A stretch of 64,000 nt of DNA, from the NCBI RefSeq assembly GCF_009363555.1, contig NZ_CP045372.1, positions 1,116,001 to 1,180,000 on the forward strand, in the 5' to 3' direction. This DNA is from Sulfitobacter sp. THAF37 (GTDB taxonomy: Bacteria; Pseudomonadota; Alphaproteobacteria; Rhodobacterales; Rhodobacteraceae). The translations under genes and the position numbers were made by a program. Below are positions 44,789 to 53,799 of this stretch, in pieces. The notes under the pieces are model-generated. The model made no database searches and was not told the DNA's origin. It was given only the letters and a program-made list of their open reading frames with translations. Positions within the stretch are counted from its first letter, which is position 1; the number at the start of each line of letters is the position of its first letter.

Positions 44789-47046
44789 GCAACATTCCCA
44801 CCAAGGCCGAGATTCTCGACTGGATCGAACAGAACCCAACCCTGACCGCCAAGCGTGACATCGCAAAGGCGTTCGGGATCAAGGGCGCGGCGCGCATCGA
44901 CCTCAAGCGGCAGCTCAAGGAGCTGGAAGCCGAAGGGCACCTGGAGAAGCGCAAGCGCAGCTATCAGGATCCGGACCGGCTGCCTCCGGTGTCGGTTCTG
45001 GTTATCAGCCACGCGGACAAGGACGGCGATCTGTTCGCCAAACCAATGGAATGGCAGGGCGAGGGGGTGGAGCCGGTGGTCCTGGTCATTGCCCGCGCTT
45101 CGGACCCGGCACTGGGCGAGGGCGACCGCATTCTGGCGCGTCTGACGGTGGTCAAAGAGGACAGCCACAACTACGAAGCGCGGCTGATCCGGCGTATCGG
45201 AACAAACCCAAGGCGGGTGATGGGCGTTTTCCGCAAGGGCAGCGAAGGTGGGCGGATCGTCCCTATCGACAAGGGGGCGGACCGCGAATGGGTGGTGGCA
45301 GAGGGGGCGACCCACGGCGCGAAGGACGGCGAACTGGTCGAGGCGGAGCAAGCCGGACCTAAGGGTCGCATGGGTTTGCCCAAGGCCCGGATTGTGGAAC
45401 GGTTGGGCGACCCCTCCGCCCCCAAGGCGGTTTCGCTGATCGCGATACACCAGCACGGCATTCCCGACCATTTTCCTGACGAAGTTGTCGCAGAGGCGGA
45501 CGCAAAGAAACCTGCGGGGTTGAAAGGCCGCGAGGATCTGCGTGATCTGCCGCTCATCACCATCGACCCGTCCGATGCGCGCGATCATGACGACGCCTGC
45601 TATGCCCATGCCGACGACGACCCGGGAAACGAAGGCGGTCATGTGCTTTGGGTCGCGATTGCTGATGTGGCGTATTATGTCACGCCCGGCTCTGCGCTGG
45701 ACCGCGAGGCACGCAAGCGCGGCAACTCCACCTATTTCCCCGACAGGGTGGTGCCGATGCTGCCCGACCGCCTTTCCGGCGACCTGTGTTCGCTGCATGA
45801 AGGTGTGCCGCGTGCCTGTGTCGCTGTACGCATGGTGCTGGATGCCGGGGGCAATAAGCTGAAACACTCGTTTCATCGCGGGCTGATGCGGTCGCCCGCC
45901 TCATTGCATTACGAAGAAGTGCAGGACGCCATCGACGGCAAGCCCAACGACCGGACTGGTCCGCTGCTGGAGCCGGTCCTGATGCCGCTATACGCGGCCT
46001 ATGACGCGCTGAAACACGCGCGGGCCGACCGCCAGCCGCTTGATCTGGATTTGCCGGAGCGGCGGATCGAACTGGCAGAGGACGGCACCGTCAGGTCGGT
46101 AAACTTCAAGGACCGGCTGGATGCCCATCGGTTGATCGAGGAATTCATGGTGCTGGCCAATGTCGCCGCCGCCGAAACGCTTGCGGCCAAAAAGACACCG
46201 CTGCTTTACCGCATCCACGAAGAACCTTCGCAGGAAAAGCTGGATGCGCTGCGGGAAACAGCCGAAGCGGCGGGGTATACGCTGGCAAAGGGACAGGTCT
46301 TGCACACCGCGCATCTGAACCGTTTGCTGAACGACGCGGCGGGCACCGACGATGCCGAGTTGATCAACCTCAGTACGCTGCGGTCGATGACGCAGGCCTA
46401 CTATGGGCCAGAGCACATTGGCCATTTCGGGCTGGCGTTGAAATCTTACGCGCATTTCACCTCGCCCATCCGGCGCTATGCCGATCTGATCGTGCACCGC
46501 GCGCTGATCACCGCGCATGGCTGGGGCAAGGACGGGCTGACCCCTGAAGATATGGAAAGCCTCGATCAGACGGGCGCTCATATTTCGGATACGGAGCGTC
46601 GGTCGATGACGGCGGAACGGGACACCACCGACCGCTATCTTGCCGCCTATCTGTCGGAACGGGTGGGCAGCGAGTTTACGGGTCGGATCAGCGGAATCGC
46701 CCGGTTCGGCGCCTTCGTAAAGCTGGACGAAACGGGTGCCGACGGGCTGCTGCCGATGCGGGCACTGGGGCGCGAATATTTCCACTACGACCGTGAGGCC
46801 CAGACCCTGATGGGCGCCGACACCGGCATGATGATCGGGATTGGCCAGCGTGTCACGGTGAAGCTGGCCGAGGCAGTGCCAGTCACCGGCGGCATCGCGC
46901 TGGAGCTGGTCGAAATCGAGGGGCAGAAGGTACCGCAGGGGCGGCAATCTCCGGCCGGCCGCAGCCCGCGTCGTAAATCTGCCAAGGCCAAGCGCAAAAA
47001 GGACAAGGTGAAGCGCAAGGTATCCCGCACCCGCCGTTCGAAGTAG
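44785..47046 (+). CDS. rnr: Ribonuclease R
   Basis: A 753-residue 3'-5' exoribonuclease. The N-terminal winged-helix region (about 1-70) is followed by cold-shock domains, then the RNB domain with the metal-binding Asp cluster in D-P-S-D-A-R-D-H-D-D near residue 260. An S1 domain lies near residues 635-715, and a strongly basic Lys/Arg tail ends the protein (K-R-K-K-D-K-V-K-R-K). It degrades structured RNA. Its ATG overlaps the stop of the glycosyltransferase gene by four bases. Confidence 0.96.
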   Translation: MSNIPTKAEILDWIEQNPTLTAKRDIAKAFGIKGAARIDLKRQLKELEAEGHLEKRKRSYQDPDRLPPVSVLVISHADKDGDLFAKPMEWQGEGVEPVVLVIARASDPALGEGDRILARLTVVKEDSHNYEARLIRRIGTNPRRVMGVFRKGSEGGRIVPIDKGADREWVVAEGATHGAKDGELVEAEQAGPKGRMGLPKARIVERLGDPSAPKAVSLIAIHQHGIPDHFPDEVVAEADAKKPAGLKGREDLRDLPLITIDPSDARDHDDACYAHADDDPGNEGGHVLWVAIADVAYYVTPGSALDREARKRGNSTYFPDRVVPMLPDRLSGDLCSLHEGVPRACVAVRMVLDAGGNKLKHSFHRGLMRSPASLHYEEVQDAIDGKPNDRTGPLLEPVLMPLYAAYDALKHARADRQPLDLDLPERRIELAEDGTVRSVNFKDRLDAHRLIEEFMVLANVAAAETLAAKKTPLLYRIHEEPSQEKLDALRETAEAAGYTLAKGQVLHTAHLNRLLNDAAGTDDAELINLSTLRSMTQAYYGPEHIGHFGLALKSYAHFTSPIRRYADLIVHRALITAHGWGKDGLTPEDMESLDQTGAHISDTERRSMTAERDTTDRYLAAYLSERVGSEFTGRISGIARFGAFVKLDETGADGLLPMRALGREYFHYDREAQTLMGADTGMMIGIGQRVTVKLAEAVPVTGGIALELVEIEGQKVPQGRQSPAGRSPRRKSAKAKRKKDKVKRKVSRTRRSK

Positions 47047-47101
47047 GGTCTGGCGACAGGGCAAGCTGTCTAAATCTGCCCCGATGAGATAGGCTGCGCG
47101 C

Positions 47102-47812
47102 ATGACCCGGACCCACCGCCTGTTCCAGATGATGACCACATTGCGCCGATTGCCTGCGCCAGTCCGCGCACAGCAGCTGGCGGATGAACTGGCCGTTTCA
47201 TTGCGCACGGTTTACCGGGACATTGATGCGTTGCGGGGGCTGGGCGCGGTCATCGACGGAGAGGCGGGTTTCGGGTACACCCTGATCGAAGATGCGGCCT
47301 TGCCGCCGCTGGGGTTTCAGGACGATGAGCTGGAGGCGCTTGTACTGGGGCTGCGGAACGTCACGGTGATCGGCGACCCGGCCCTTGCCGCAGCGGCCGG
47401 AACGGCGCTGGCGAAACTGACCGCGCGGGTGCCGCCGCGTCAGGGCCACCGGCTGCAGCATGCGATACTGGATGCCCGCCGCTTTGACCCGCCCCCGCCG
47501 CCGCGCATCGACGTGGCGGCGCTACGTGCCGCGACGAGGGAGGAAGAGGCGGTGTCTTTTTCCTATGTGGATGCGAAAGGCGCCGCGACGGTCCGCGAGG
47601 TCGATCCCTTGGGGATCGTCTATATGCAGGAAACGAGCATGCTTTTGTCCTGGTGCCATCTGAGGCGGGATTTTCGCGCCTTCCGGCTGGATCGGATGGA
47701 CGACCTCGCCCTTACCGGCAAAAGCTTCCGGCCCCGGCGGGTGCCGATGTTGCGTGACTACACCGCACGCCTTCGAGAGCAAGCCCGCCTGCGCAATGCG
47801 GAACATGGATAG
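47102..47812 (+). CDS. HTH-WYL transcriptional regulator (YafY-like)
   Basis: A 236-residue regulator. An N-terminal helix-turn-helix (A-D-E-L-A-V-S-L-R-T-V-Y-R-D-I-D-A-L) is followed by a WYL domain over about residues 140-205 (F-S-Y-V-D...V-D-P-L-G-I-V, then L-S-W-C-H-L-R-R-D-F-R-A-F-R-L-D-R). The W-Y-L triplet itself is replaced by L-L-S-W around the strand. WYL domains are thought to sense nucleotides or nucleic acids. It follows rnr after 55 bases; its target is unknown. Confidence 0.9.
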   Translation: MTRTHRLFQMMTTLRRLPAPVRAQQLADELAVSLRTVYRDIDALRGLGAVIDGEAGFGYTLIEDAALPPLGFQDDELEALVLGLRNVTVIGDPALAAAAGTALAKLTARVPPRQGHRLQHAILDARRFDPPPPPRIDVAALRAATREEEAVSFSYVDAKGAATVREVDPLGIVYMQETSMLLSWCHLRRDFRAFRLDRMDDLALTGKSFRPRRVPMLRDYTARLREQARLRNAEHG

Positions 47813-47872
47813 TTCTGGCTTTTTCAGGGCGCCAAAGGAAAGTAGTCTGATGCGAAACAATGAGGGTTTGCC

Positions 47873-49138
47873 ATGCGAGGAAGGATAGGTCTTTCGGTCG
47901 CGTTGGTGTGTCTCGGCACTTTCGCGATTGCTCAGAAGGCGCCGGATGTCTCTGCAAGACCGCCGGAACGCCTTGTATCGGCGGTGAGCGGGGATGATGC
48001 GGCAAGCGGAACAACCGGCGAACTGCGCGCCTGGGTTGCCCGGTTTCGCGACCGGGCGTTGCAGGAAGGTGTCGACGGCGCGGTCTACGACCGCGCGTTG
48101 CAGGATGTGGCCTATGACGCCCAGGTCGTGCGACGCGACCGGAACCAGGCGGAGTTTACCAAGACGATCTGGGACTATCTGGACACCGCCGTGTCAGACG
48201 TGCGCATCGCCAACGGCAAGGCGGCGCTGCAGAAATGGAACGGGGCGCTCAGCCAGATCGAGGAAACCTATGGCGTGGAGAAAGAGATCGTTGTCGCCAT
48301 CTGGGGACTGGAGAGCGCCTATGGGACGTTTCGTGGCCAGAATTCCGTACTGAATTCCATGGCCACTCTTGCCTATGACGGACGGCGGGCGGAATTTTTT
48401 GAAGATCAGCTTCTGGCTGCACTGCGTATCCTTCAGGCCGGGGACACCACGAAATCCGACCTCATCGGGTCATGGGCCGGAGCCATGGGCCATACCCAGT
48501 TCATGCCGACGTCCTTTCAGGATCATGCGGTGGATTACGACGGCGACGGCAAGCGGGACATCTGGGGCGATGACCCGGTGGATGCGCTGGCATCGACGGC
48601 GGCCTACCTGAAGCATCATGGCTGGACGCGCGGCCAGCCTTGGGGGATCGAAGTACAGATCGCGGACGGTTTCGACTATATGCTGGCGCGCCGTTCTCTG
48701 CGAAAAATGCCCAGCGAGTGGGCGACACTTGGAGTAACCCGGCCGGGCGGGACAGCGGTGAAGGACTACGGCCTCGCGTCTGTCCTGCTGCCGGGCGGGG
48801 CGGATGGGGCAGCTTTCCTGGTTTTCTCGAATTTCGCCGTGTTGGAAAGCTATAACACCGCCGATGCCTATGTGGTAGCGGTGGGGCACCTGGCCGACCG
48901 GATCAAGGGGCGTTCCGCGTTCGAACACGGATGGCCGCGTCATCTGCGGGTGTTGACCTTTGACGAGCGGATCGAATTGCAGAAGCGACTGACCAGTGCC
49001 GGGTACGACACCGAAAAGATCGACGCCAAGATGGGGCCGCTGACGGTGGACGCGATCCGCCGGTTCCAGGCGGATCAAGGCGTGTTGCCTGATGGCTATC
49101 CGTCCCTCAAGGTGCTGGACCGGCTGCGCGCGTTGTAG
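47873..49138 (+). CDS. Lytic murein transglycosylase, MltB type
   Basis: A 421-residue periplasmic enzyme with a signal peptide (about residues 1-20, A-I-A-Q). The catalytic Glu is E147 in W-G-L-E-S-A-Y-G. G-H-T-Q-F-M-P-T-S-F is the other family motif. The C-terminal 60 residues (about 360-421, L-Q-K-R-L-T-S-A-G-Y-D) form a peptidoglycan-binding domain. It cleaves the glycan strand to 1,6-anhydro ends. It is convergent with the aminotransferase gene and ends at a hairpin. Confidence 0.93.
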   Translation: MRGRIGLSVALVCLGTFAIAQKAPDVSARPPERLVSAVSGDDAASGTTGELRAWVARFRDRALQEGVDGAVYDRALQDVAYDAQVVRRDRNQAEFTKTIWDYLDTAVSDVRIANGKAALQKWNGALSQIEETYGVEKEIVVAIWGLESAYGTFRGQNSVLNSMATLAYDGRRAEFFEDQLLAALRILQAGDTTKSDLIGSWAGAMGHTQFMPTSFQDHAVDYDGDGKRDIWGDDPVDALASTAAYLKHHGWTRGQPWGIEVQIADGFDYMLARRSLRKMPSEWATLGVTRPGGTAVKDYGLASVLLPGGADGAAFLVFSNFAVLESYNTADAYVVAVGHLADRIKGRSAFEHGWPRHLRVLTFDERIELQKRLTSAGYDTEKIDAKMGPLTVDAIRRFQADQGVLPDGYPSLKVLDRLRAL

Positions 49139-49140
49139 GA

Positions 49141-49180
49141 GGGTGGGGTGACGTGCGCCCGGTCGGGCGACACCCCACCC
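49141..49180. terminator. Bidirectional hairpin between convergent genes
   Basis: GGGTGGGGTG (49141-49150) pairs perfectly with CACCCCACCC (49171-49180). An inner stem CGCCC/GGGCG is nested inside. It lies right after the transglycosylase stop and before the convergent aminotransferase end. There is no T-run. Confidence 0.55.
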
Positions 49181-49196
49181 ACCCTCCCGCCAACCG

Positions 49197-50594
49197 TCAG
49201 GACGCGGATTTGAGCATGTCCTTTTCCTTGAGGTCTTTGTACGTCGCGTCGAGGGCGAGCTTGGCGCGGGCCTCGAACACTTCGATCTCTTCGGGTGTGA
49301 TCACCAGCGGCGGCGATATGATCATCCTGTCGCCCACGTGACGCATGACCAGATTATTCGCAAAACAGTGTTCGCGGCAGATGTAGCCGACAGCACCACC
49401 TTCGCTTGCGAACTTTGCGCGGCTTTCCTTGTGCGGCGTCAAGGGCAGCGAGGCCATCATGCCAGATACGTTTACCGTCCCGACAAGCGGATGTTCCCCG
49501 AGGTTCTTCAGCGCCGCGTGAAGCGCAGGGATCGCGGTGTTGCGAATGTGGTCGAGCAGGTTCTCCTCTTCCATGATCCGCAGGTTTTCCAACGCGACGG
49601 CCGCGCAGACGGGATGGCCCGAATAGGTGTAGCCGTGATTGAATTCGCAGGCACCGATGACGGCGGCGATCTCGTCGGAGACGATGGAGCCGCCGATGGG
49701 CGCGTAACCGGAGCTGAGGCCCTTGGCGATGGTCATGATATCGGGCGTGATTTCCATGGTTTGAGAGCCGAACCAGTTCCCGGTCCGGCCAAAACCGCAG
49801 ATCACTTCATCCGCGATCAGCAGCACGTCGTGCTTCTTGCAGATGCGCTGAATCTCGGGCCAGTAGGTGCTGGGCGGCACCACGACACCGCCCGCGCCCT
49901 GGACCGGCTCCGCGATGAAGGCCGCGACCTTGTCGGCGCCGAGCTCGTTGATCTTCGCCTCAAGCTCCTGCGCACGGGCGAGGCCGAAATCCTCGGGTGT
50001 CATGTCTCCGCCCTCGGACCACCAATCGGGCTGTCCGATATGGTGAATACCGGGAATGGGCATGCCGCCCTGCTCATGCATGTAGGTCATGCCACCCAGA
50101 CTGCCCGACCCGACGGAGGAGCCGTGGTAGGCGTTCTTGCGGCTGATGATGTGGCTCTTTTCCGGCTGACCCTTTTGCGCCCAGTAGGTTCGGACCATAC
50201 GCAGGTTGGTGTCGTTCGCCTCGGATCCTGACCCGGCGAAGAAGACATGGTTCAGGTCGCCCGGCGCAAGTTCGGCAAGTTTGCTGGCCAGGGCAATCGC
50301 GGGCACATGCGAGGTCTGGAAGAAGGTGTTGTAGTAGGGCAGTTCGTTCATCTGGCGCGCGGCAACCTGGCCCATCTCCGGCCGGCCATAGCCCAGGTTC
50401 ACACACCAAAGGCCCGCCATCGCGTCCAGTATTTCATTTCCGTCGCTGTCCGTCAGATAGATACCGCTGGCGCGTGTGATCACCCGCGCGCCTTTTTCCG
50501 CCAGTTCTGCATTGGTGGTAAAGGGATGCATGTGGTGGGCCGCATCGAGGGCCTGGAGTTCGGCAGTGGGCAGATGATTGGTAATGGTCGACAT
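49197..50594 (-). CDS. Class III aminotransferase, putative polyamine (putrescine):pyruvate type
   Basis: A 465-residue PLP enzyme of the omega-aminotransferase group. The Schiff-base Lys is K291 in T-I-A-K-G-L-S-S-G-Y, and the PLP-ring Asp is D262 in L-I-A-D-E-V-I-C-G-F-G-R-T-G. F-F-A-G-S-G-S-E-A-N is the phosphate-binding segment. Its place beside a PotF/A/B/C-like importer and a PuuB-like oxidase suggests putrescine or a related diamine as donor, like SpuC of Pseudomonas. Other omega-amino acids are possible. A motif shared with the transporter promoter lies 45 bases upstream of its start. Confidence 0.88.
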   Translation of the reverse strand: MSTITNHLPTAELQALDAAHHMHPFTTNAELAEKGARVITRASGIYLTDSDGNEILDAMAGLWCVNLGYGRPEMGQVAARQMNELPYYNTFFQTSHVPAIALASKLAELAPGDLNHVFFAGSGSEANDTNLRMVRTYWAQKGQPEKSHIISRKNAYHGSSVGSGSLGGMTYMHEQGGMPIPGIHHIGQPDWWSEGGDMTPEDFGLARAQELEAKINELGADKVAAFIAEPVQGAGGVVVPPSTYWPEIQRICKKHDVLLIADEVICGFGRTGNWFGSQTMEITPDIMTIAKGLSSGYAPIGGSIVSDEIAAVIGACEFNHGYTYSGHPVCAAVALENLRIMEEENLLDHIRNTAIPALHAALKNLGEHPLVGTVNVSGMMASLPLTPHKESRAKFASEGGAVGYICREHCFANNLVMRHVGDRMIISPPLVITPEEIEVFEARAKLALDATYKDLKEKDMLKSAS

Positions 50595-50638
50595 GAAATG
50601 ACCCTTTCGGACAGACGGTTCAGGATTGCGGGCAGAAT

Positions 50639-50650
50639 ATGATCAAATTT
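50639..50650. promoter_or_regulatory. Candidate GntR operator at the aminotransferase promoter
   Basis: ATGATCAAATTT; its last 11 bases (TGATCAAATTT) recur at 51460-51470 in front of the solute-binding protein gene. The core TGATCA is palindromic. Position is between the aminotransferase start and the GntR stop. Confidence 0.5.
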
Positions 50651-50678
50651 TTCGAAGTCAATCGAATCGCTGGATCTG

Positions 50679-51368
50679 TCACTCTTCGTTCAGCGCCGCC
50701 CTGATCTGCTGCATACCTTGATCGACGTCTTCCGCCATCGCTTCCGCCGCCGCGTCGGCATTACCTTCGGTAAGAGCCGCGATCAGGTCGGAGTGCTTGT
50801 CCGGCAGGCTGGATGTGCCGTATCGTCCGCAGACCACCCGCAGGGAGGGGCCGAACCGAAGCCAGAGGCGATCGACCGTGGCGGTCATGATCGGTGCGCC
50901 CGCGGCGGCGTAGACCTGAGAATGAAATTTGTAGTTGTGTGTGAGGTATCCGCCAATGTCGCCGAGCGCGATCGCGGTGTTGAGATCGCCATCGCAGGCC
51001 CTGAGCCGGTCCAGGCAATCGGGGGTCATGCGCAAAGCCGCGCGACGGGTCAGTTCCAGTTCCAGTGTGCGCCGCATGAAGTGCAGTTCATCCAGGCAGT
51101 CGGCAGTCAGATCCGGTACGGAAACGCGGCGGTTTCCCTGGTGAATTAATGCCCCTTCGGCGATCAGGCGGCGCAAAGCTTCCCGCACGGGGGTCATGCC
51201 GGCCCCCAGGGTTTCGATCAGCCCCTGAATGGTGACGGCCTGCCCCGGGGCCAGATCACCAAACAGAATCATCACACGCAATTGTTCGTAGACCTGCTGA
51301 TGTGCCGGTATTTTGGCGGTTTCGGCCCCCACAGACGGGGTCCTCTCAGCTATCACCTCATTTTTCAT
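50679..51368 (-). CDS. GntR-family regulator, FadR/FCD subfamily
   Basis: A 229-residue regulator. The N-terminal winged helix (about residues 20-85) has L-G-A-G-M-T-P-V-R-E-A-L-R-R-L-I-A-E-G-A-L, the GntR signature. The all-helical FCD domain (about 95-220) contains metal- or ligand-binding His candidates in N-Y-K-F-H-S-Q-V-Y and S-D-L-I. The ATG at 51368 is preferred over a GTG at 51401. It lies between the aminotransferase gene and the divergent transporter operon, and a motif found at both promoters may be its operator. The effector is probably a polyamine or a product of it (inference). Confidence 0.9.
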   Translation of the reverse strand: MKNEVIAERTPSVGAETAKIPAHQQVYEQLRVMILFGDLAPGQAVTIQGLIETLGAGMTPVREALRRLIAEGALIHQGNRRVSVPDLTADCLDELHFMRRTLELELTRRAALRMTPDCLDRLRACDGDLNTAIALGDIGGYLTHNYKFHSQVYAAAGAPIMTATVDRLWLRFGPSLRVVCGRYGTSSLPDKHSDLIAALTEGNADAAAEAMAEDVDQGMQQIRAALNEE

Positions 51369-51458
51369 TTTCAGCGCCTTTTTTTTGTCCAACGCCAGCA
51401 CCTTGCACTAGGATGCAGTGAATGAAACCATATCTGAACTTGCCGAAAGAGGCAAAAC

Positions 51459-51470
51459 TTGATCAAATTT
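51459..51470. promoter_or_regulatory. Candidate GntR operator at the polyamine transporter promoter
   Basis: TTGATCAAATTT, containing the perfect palindrome TTGATCAA and sharing 11 bases with 50640-50650. It is 44 bases before the solute-binding protein start. A further inverted repeat, TTGCC-N6-GGCAA (51440-51455), is just upstream. Confidence 0.5.
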
Positions 51471-51513
51471 ACCGCAAGCCGGGGATAAACCCGGTAACAT
51501 ATGGGAGAACCGA

Positions 51514-52599
51514 ATGAAGAATCGCATTCTTGGCAGCATTGCTGCTGCCGCAGTCATGGCAACGGGTGCCGTCGCCGAGGAAGTCCGCGTCTATAACTGG
51601 TCAGACTACATCGACGAAAGCCTGCTTGAAAAGTTCGAAGAGGAAACCGGGATCGACCTCGTCTATGACGTGTTCGACAGTAACGAAGTGCTCGAAACCA
51701 AGATGCTGGCGGGCGGATCCGGTTATGACGTGGTTGTCCCCTCGGGCACCTTCCTGCAGCGGCAGATCACGGCAGGTGCGTTCCAGAAGCTTGATATGTC
51801 CAAGCTGCCGAACAAGGACAACCTGTGGGACGTGATCGAGGACCGGCTGAAAAAGTACGACCCCGAAAACGAATATGCAGTCAATTACATGTGGGGCACG
51901 ACCGGCATCGGCGTGAACGTCAACAAGGTCAAGGAAGTTCTGGGCGAGGATGCCCCGATGGGGTCGCTCGACCTGATTTTTGATCCCGCGAACATGGAAA
52001 AGCTTGCCAGCTGTGGCGTGCATTTCCTGGATGCGCCCGCCGAGATGATCCCGGCTGCGCTTGCCTATATCGGCGAAGATCCCGATGCACAGGACGCGGA
52101 GACCATTGAAAAGGCTGAACCGGTGCTGGCGGGCGTGGCGCCTTACGTCCAGAAATTCCACAGTTCGGAATACATCAATGCGCTGGCCAACGGCGACATC
52201 TGTGTGGCGTTCGGCTGGTCGGGTGACATCCTGCAGGCCCGCGATCGCGCCGCTGAAGCCGACAACGGGGTAGAGATCGAATACAACGCACCGTCGGAAG
52301 GGGCGCTGATGTGGTTCGATAACATGGCGATCCCGGTGGATGCGCCGAACCCGGATGCGGCGCATCAATTCATCAACTTCATCCTGGATGCGCAGAACAT
52401 GGCGGCAGCGTCGAACTATGTCTACTACGCCAATGGCAATGAGGCATCCCAGGAGTATCTGGAGGACGACGTCATCGGGGATCCTGCGATCTATCCCAAT
52501 GAGGCCACGCTGGAGAACCTCTACACCACTTCGCCCTACGGTCCGAAAGTACAGAGGACAGTGACCCGCATGTGGACCAAGATCAAATCGGGCACCTGA
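51514..52599 (+). CDS. Polyamine ABC transporter, periplasmic binding protein (PotF/SpuD-like)
   Basis: A 361-residue protein with a signal peptide (residues 1-21, A-V-A-E-E). V-Y-N-W-S-D-Y-I near residue 26 is the family's N-terminal ligand-site segment, with conserved Trp and Asp residues later (for example C-V-A-F-G-W-S-G-D). These are the residues that hold diamines in PotF and SpuD. It is the first gene of the transport operon and is followed by a terminator, so it is likely made in excess over the membrane subunits. Exact ligand (putrescine or spermidine) cannot be told. Confidence 0.93.
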   Translation: MKNRILGSIAAAAVMATGAVAEEVRVYNWSDYIDESLLEKFEEETGIDLVYDVFDSNEVLETKMLAGGSGYDVVVPSGTFLQRQITAGAFQKLDMSKLPNKDNLWDVIEDRLKKYDPENEYAVNYMWGTTGIGVNVNKVKEVLGEDAPMGSLDLIFDPANMEKLASCGVHFLDAPAEMIPAALAYIGEDPDAQDAETIEKAEPVLAGVAPYVQKFHSSEYINALANGDICVAFGWSGDILQARDRAAEADNGVEIEYNAPSEGALMWFDNMAIPVDAPNPDAAHQFINFILDAQNMAAASNYVYYANGNEASQEYLEDDVIGDPAIYPNEATLENLYTTSPYGPKVQRTVTRMWTKIKSGT

Positions 52600-52610
52600 C
52601 CGATCCCGGG

Positions 52611-52638
52611 GGCGGGGCCTGATGGCCCCGCCTTTTTT
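52611..52638 (+). terminator. Intrinsic terminator inside the polyamine operon
   Basis: GGCGGGGCC (52611-52619) pairs perfectly with GGCCCCGCC (52624-52632) across TGAT, followed by six T residues (52633-52638). It lies between the binding protein gene and the ATPase gene, so partial read-through would set the ratio between them. Confidence 0.85.
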
Positions 52639-52670
52639 CATGACCCCGCGTCGCGCAAGGATGAATTGAA

Positions 52671-53798
52671 TTGACCCAGACCGTATTTGCCCCTTGGGAC
52701 GATCCCGATGAAAAGCCGTTGATCCGCTTTCAGAACGTGACCAAACGCTTCGGCGAATTCGTCGCCATCGACGATCTGACACTGGATATCTTCGAGAAAG
52801 AATTCTTCGCTCTGCTTGGGCCGTCGGGCTGTGGCAAAACCACCATGATGCGCATGCTGGCGGGTTTCGAAACCATCAGTGAGGGCCGGATCGAACTGTC
52901 GGGCAAGGATATCGGGCACGTGCCGCCGAACAAGCGTGCGGTGAACATGATGTTCCAGTCCTATGCGTTGTTTCCGCATCTGTCTGTCTGGGACAACATC
53001 GCCTTCGGTCTGCGCCGCGACCGAAAGAGCAAGGAAGAAATCAACGCGCGGGTGGAAGAGATGCTCAAGCTCACCCGGCTTGGGAAATTCGCTCGTCGCA
53101 AGCCACACCAGATTTCCGGTGGTCAACGGCAGCGTGTCGCCCTCGCGCGGTCGCTGGCCAAGGCCCCCAAGCTGCTGTTGCTGGATGAACCGCTTGGGGC
53201 TCTGGACAAGAAGCTGCGCCAGGATACCCAGTTTGAACTGATGGACATTCAGGAAAGCACCGGCACCACTTTTGTCATCGTGACCCACGACCAGGAGGAG
53301 GCAATGACTGTGGCCTCCCGCGTGGCGGTGATGGACGAGGGACGGGTGATTCAGGTCGCTACACCCGCGAACATCTACGAATACCCCAATTCGGTTTACG
53401 TGGCCGACTTCATCGGGGATGTGAACATAATCGGCGCAAAGGCGCGACCGACGGGCGAGAACGTCTTTGCGCTGGACTGGATTGACGGGCAGCCGCCCCT
53501 GACAGCGGAGAGCAAGACCCGCTTCAGCGAAGGGCAGCAGGCCCATCTGGCCATCCGTCCCGAAAAGATCCGCATCTCCAAAGAGAAGCCCGAGGATGCC
53601 CCAAACGTGCTGGAGGGCAAGGTGCTGGACATCGCCTATCTGGGCAACCTCAGCACCTATCACGTGCGACTGCCCGACGGGCAGGTGATCAAGGCGCAGA
53701 CGGCCAACACCCGCCGTATCGCGCGGCGTGACATCACCTGGGAAGACCCGGTCTGGGTCTCGTGGAGCGCCACCGCCGGCGTTCTGCTGGAGCATTGA
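52671..53798 (+). CDS. Polyamine ABC transporter ATP-binding protein (PotA-like)
   Basis: A 375-residue ABC ATPase starting at TTG with AAGGATG upstream. Walker A is G-P-S-G-C-G-K-T-T, the signature is I-S-G-G-Q-R-Q-R, Walker B is L-L-L-D-E-P-L-G-A-L-D, and the switch His is in V-T-H-D-Q-E-E-A. The C-terminal TOBE domain (about residues 280-370) is of the PotA kind. The permease gene starts two bases after the stop. Confidence 0.95.
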   Translation: MTQTVFAPWDDPDEKPLIRFQNVTKRFGEFVAIDDLTLDIFEKEFFALLGPSGCGKTTMMRMLAGFETISEGRIELSGKDIGHVPPNKRAVNMMFQSYALFPHLSVWDNIAFGLRRDRKSKEEINARVEEMLKLTRLGKFARRKPHQISGGQRQRVALARSLAKAPKLLLLDEPLGALDKKLRQDTQFELMDIQESTGTTFVIVTHDQEEAMTVASRVAVMDEGRVIQVATPANIYEYPNSVYVADFIGDVNIIGAKARPTGENVFALDWIDGQPPLTAESKTRFSEGQQAHLAIRPEKIRISKEKPEDAPNVLEGKVLDIAYLGNLSTYHVRLPDGQVIKAQTANTRRIARRDITWEDPVWVSWSATAGVLLEH

Positions 53799-53799
53799 G

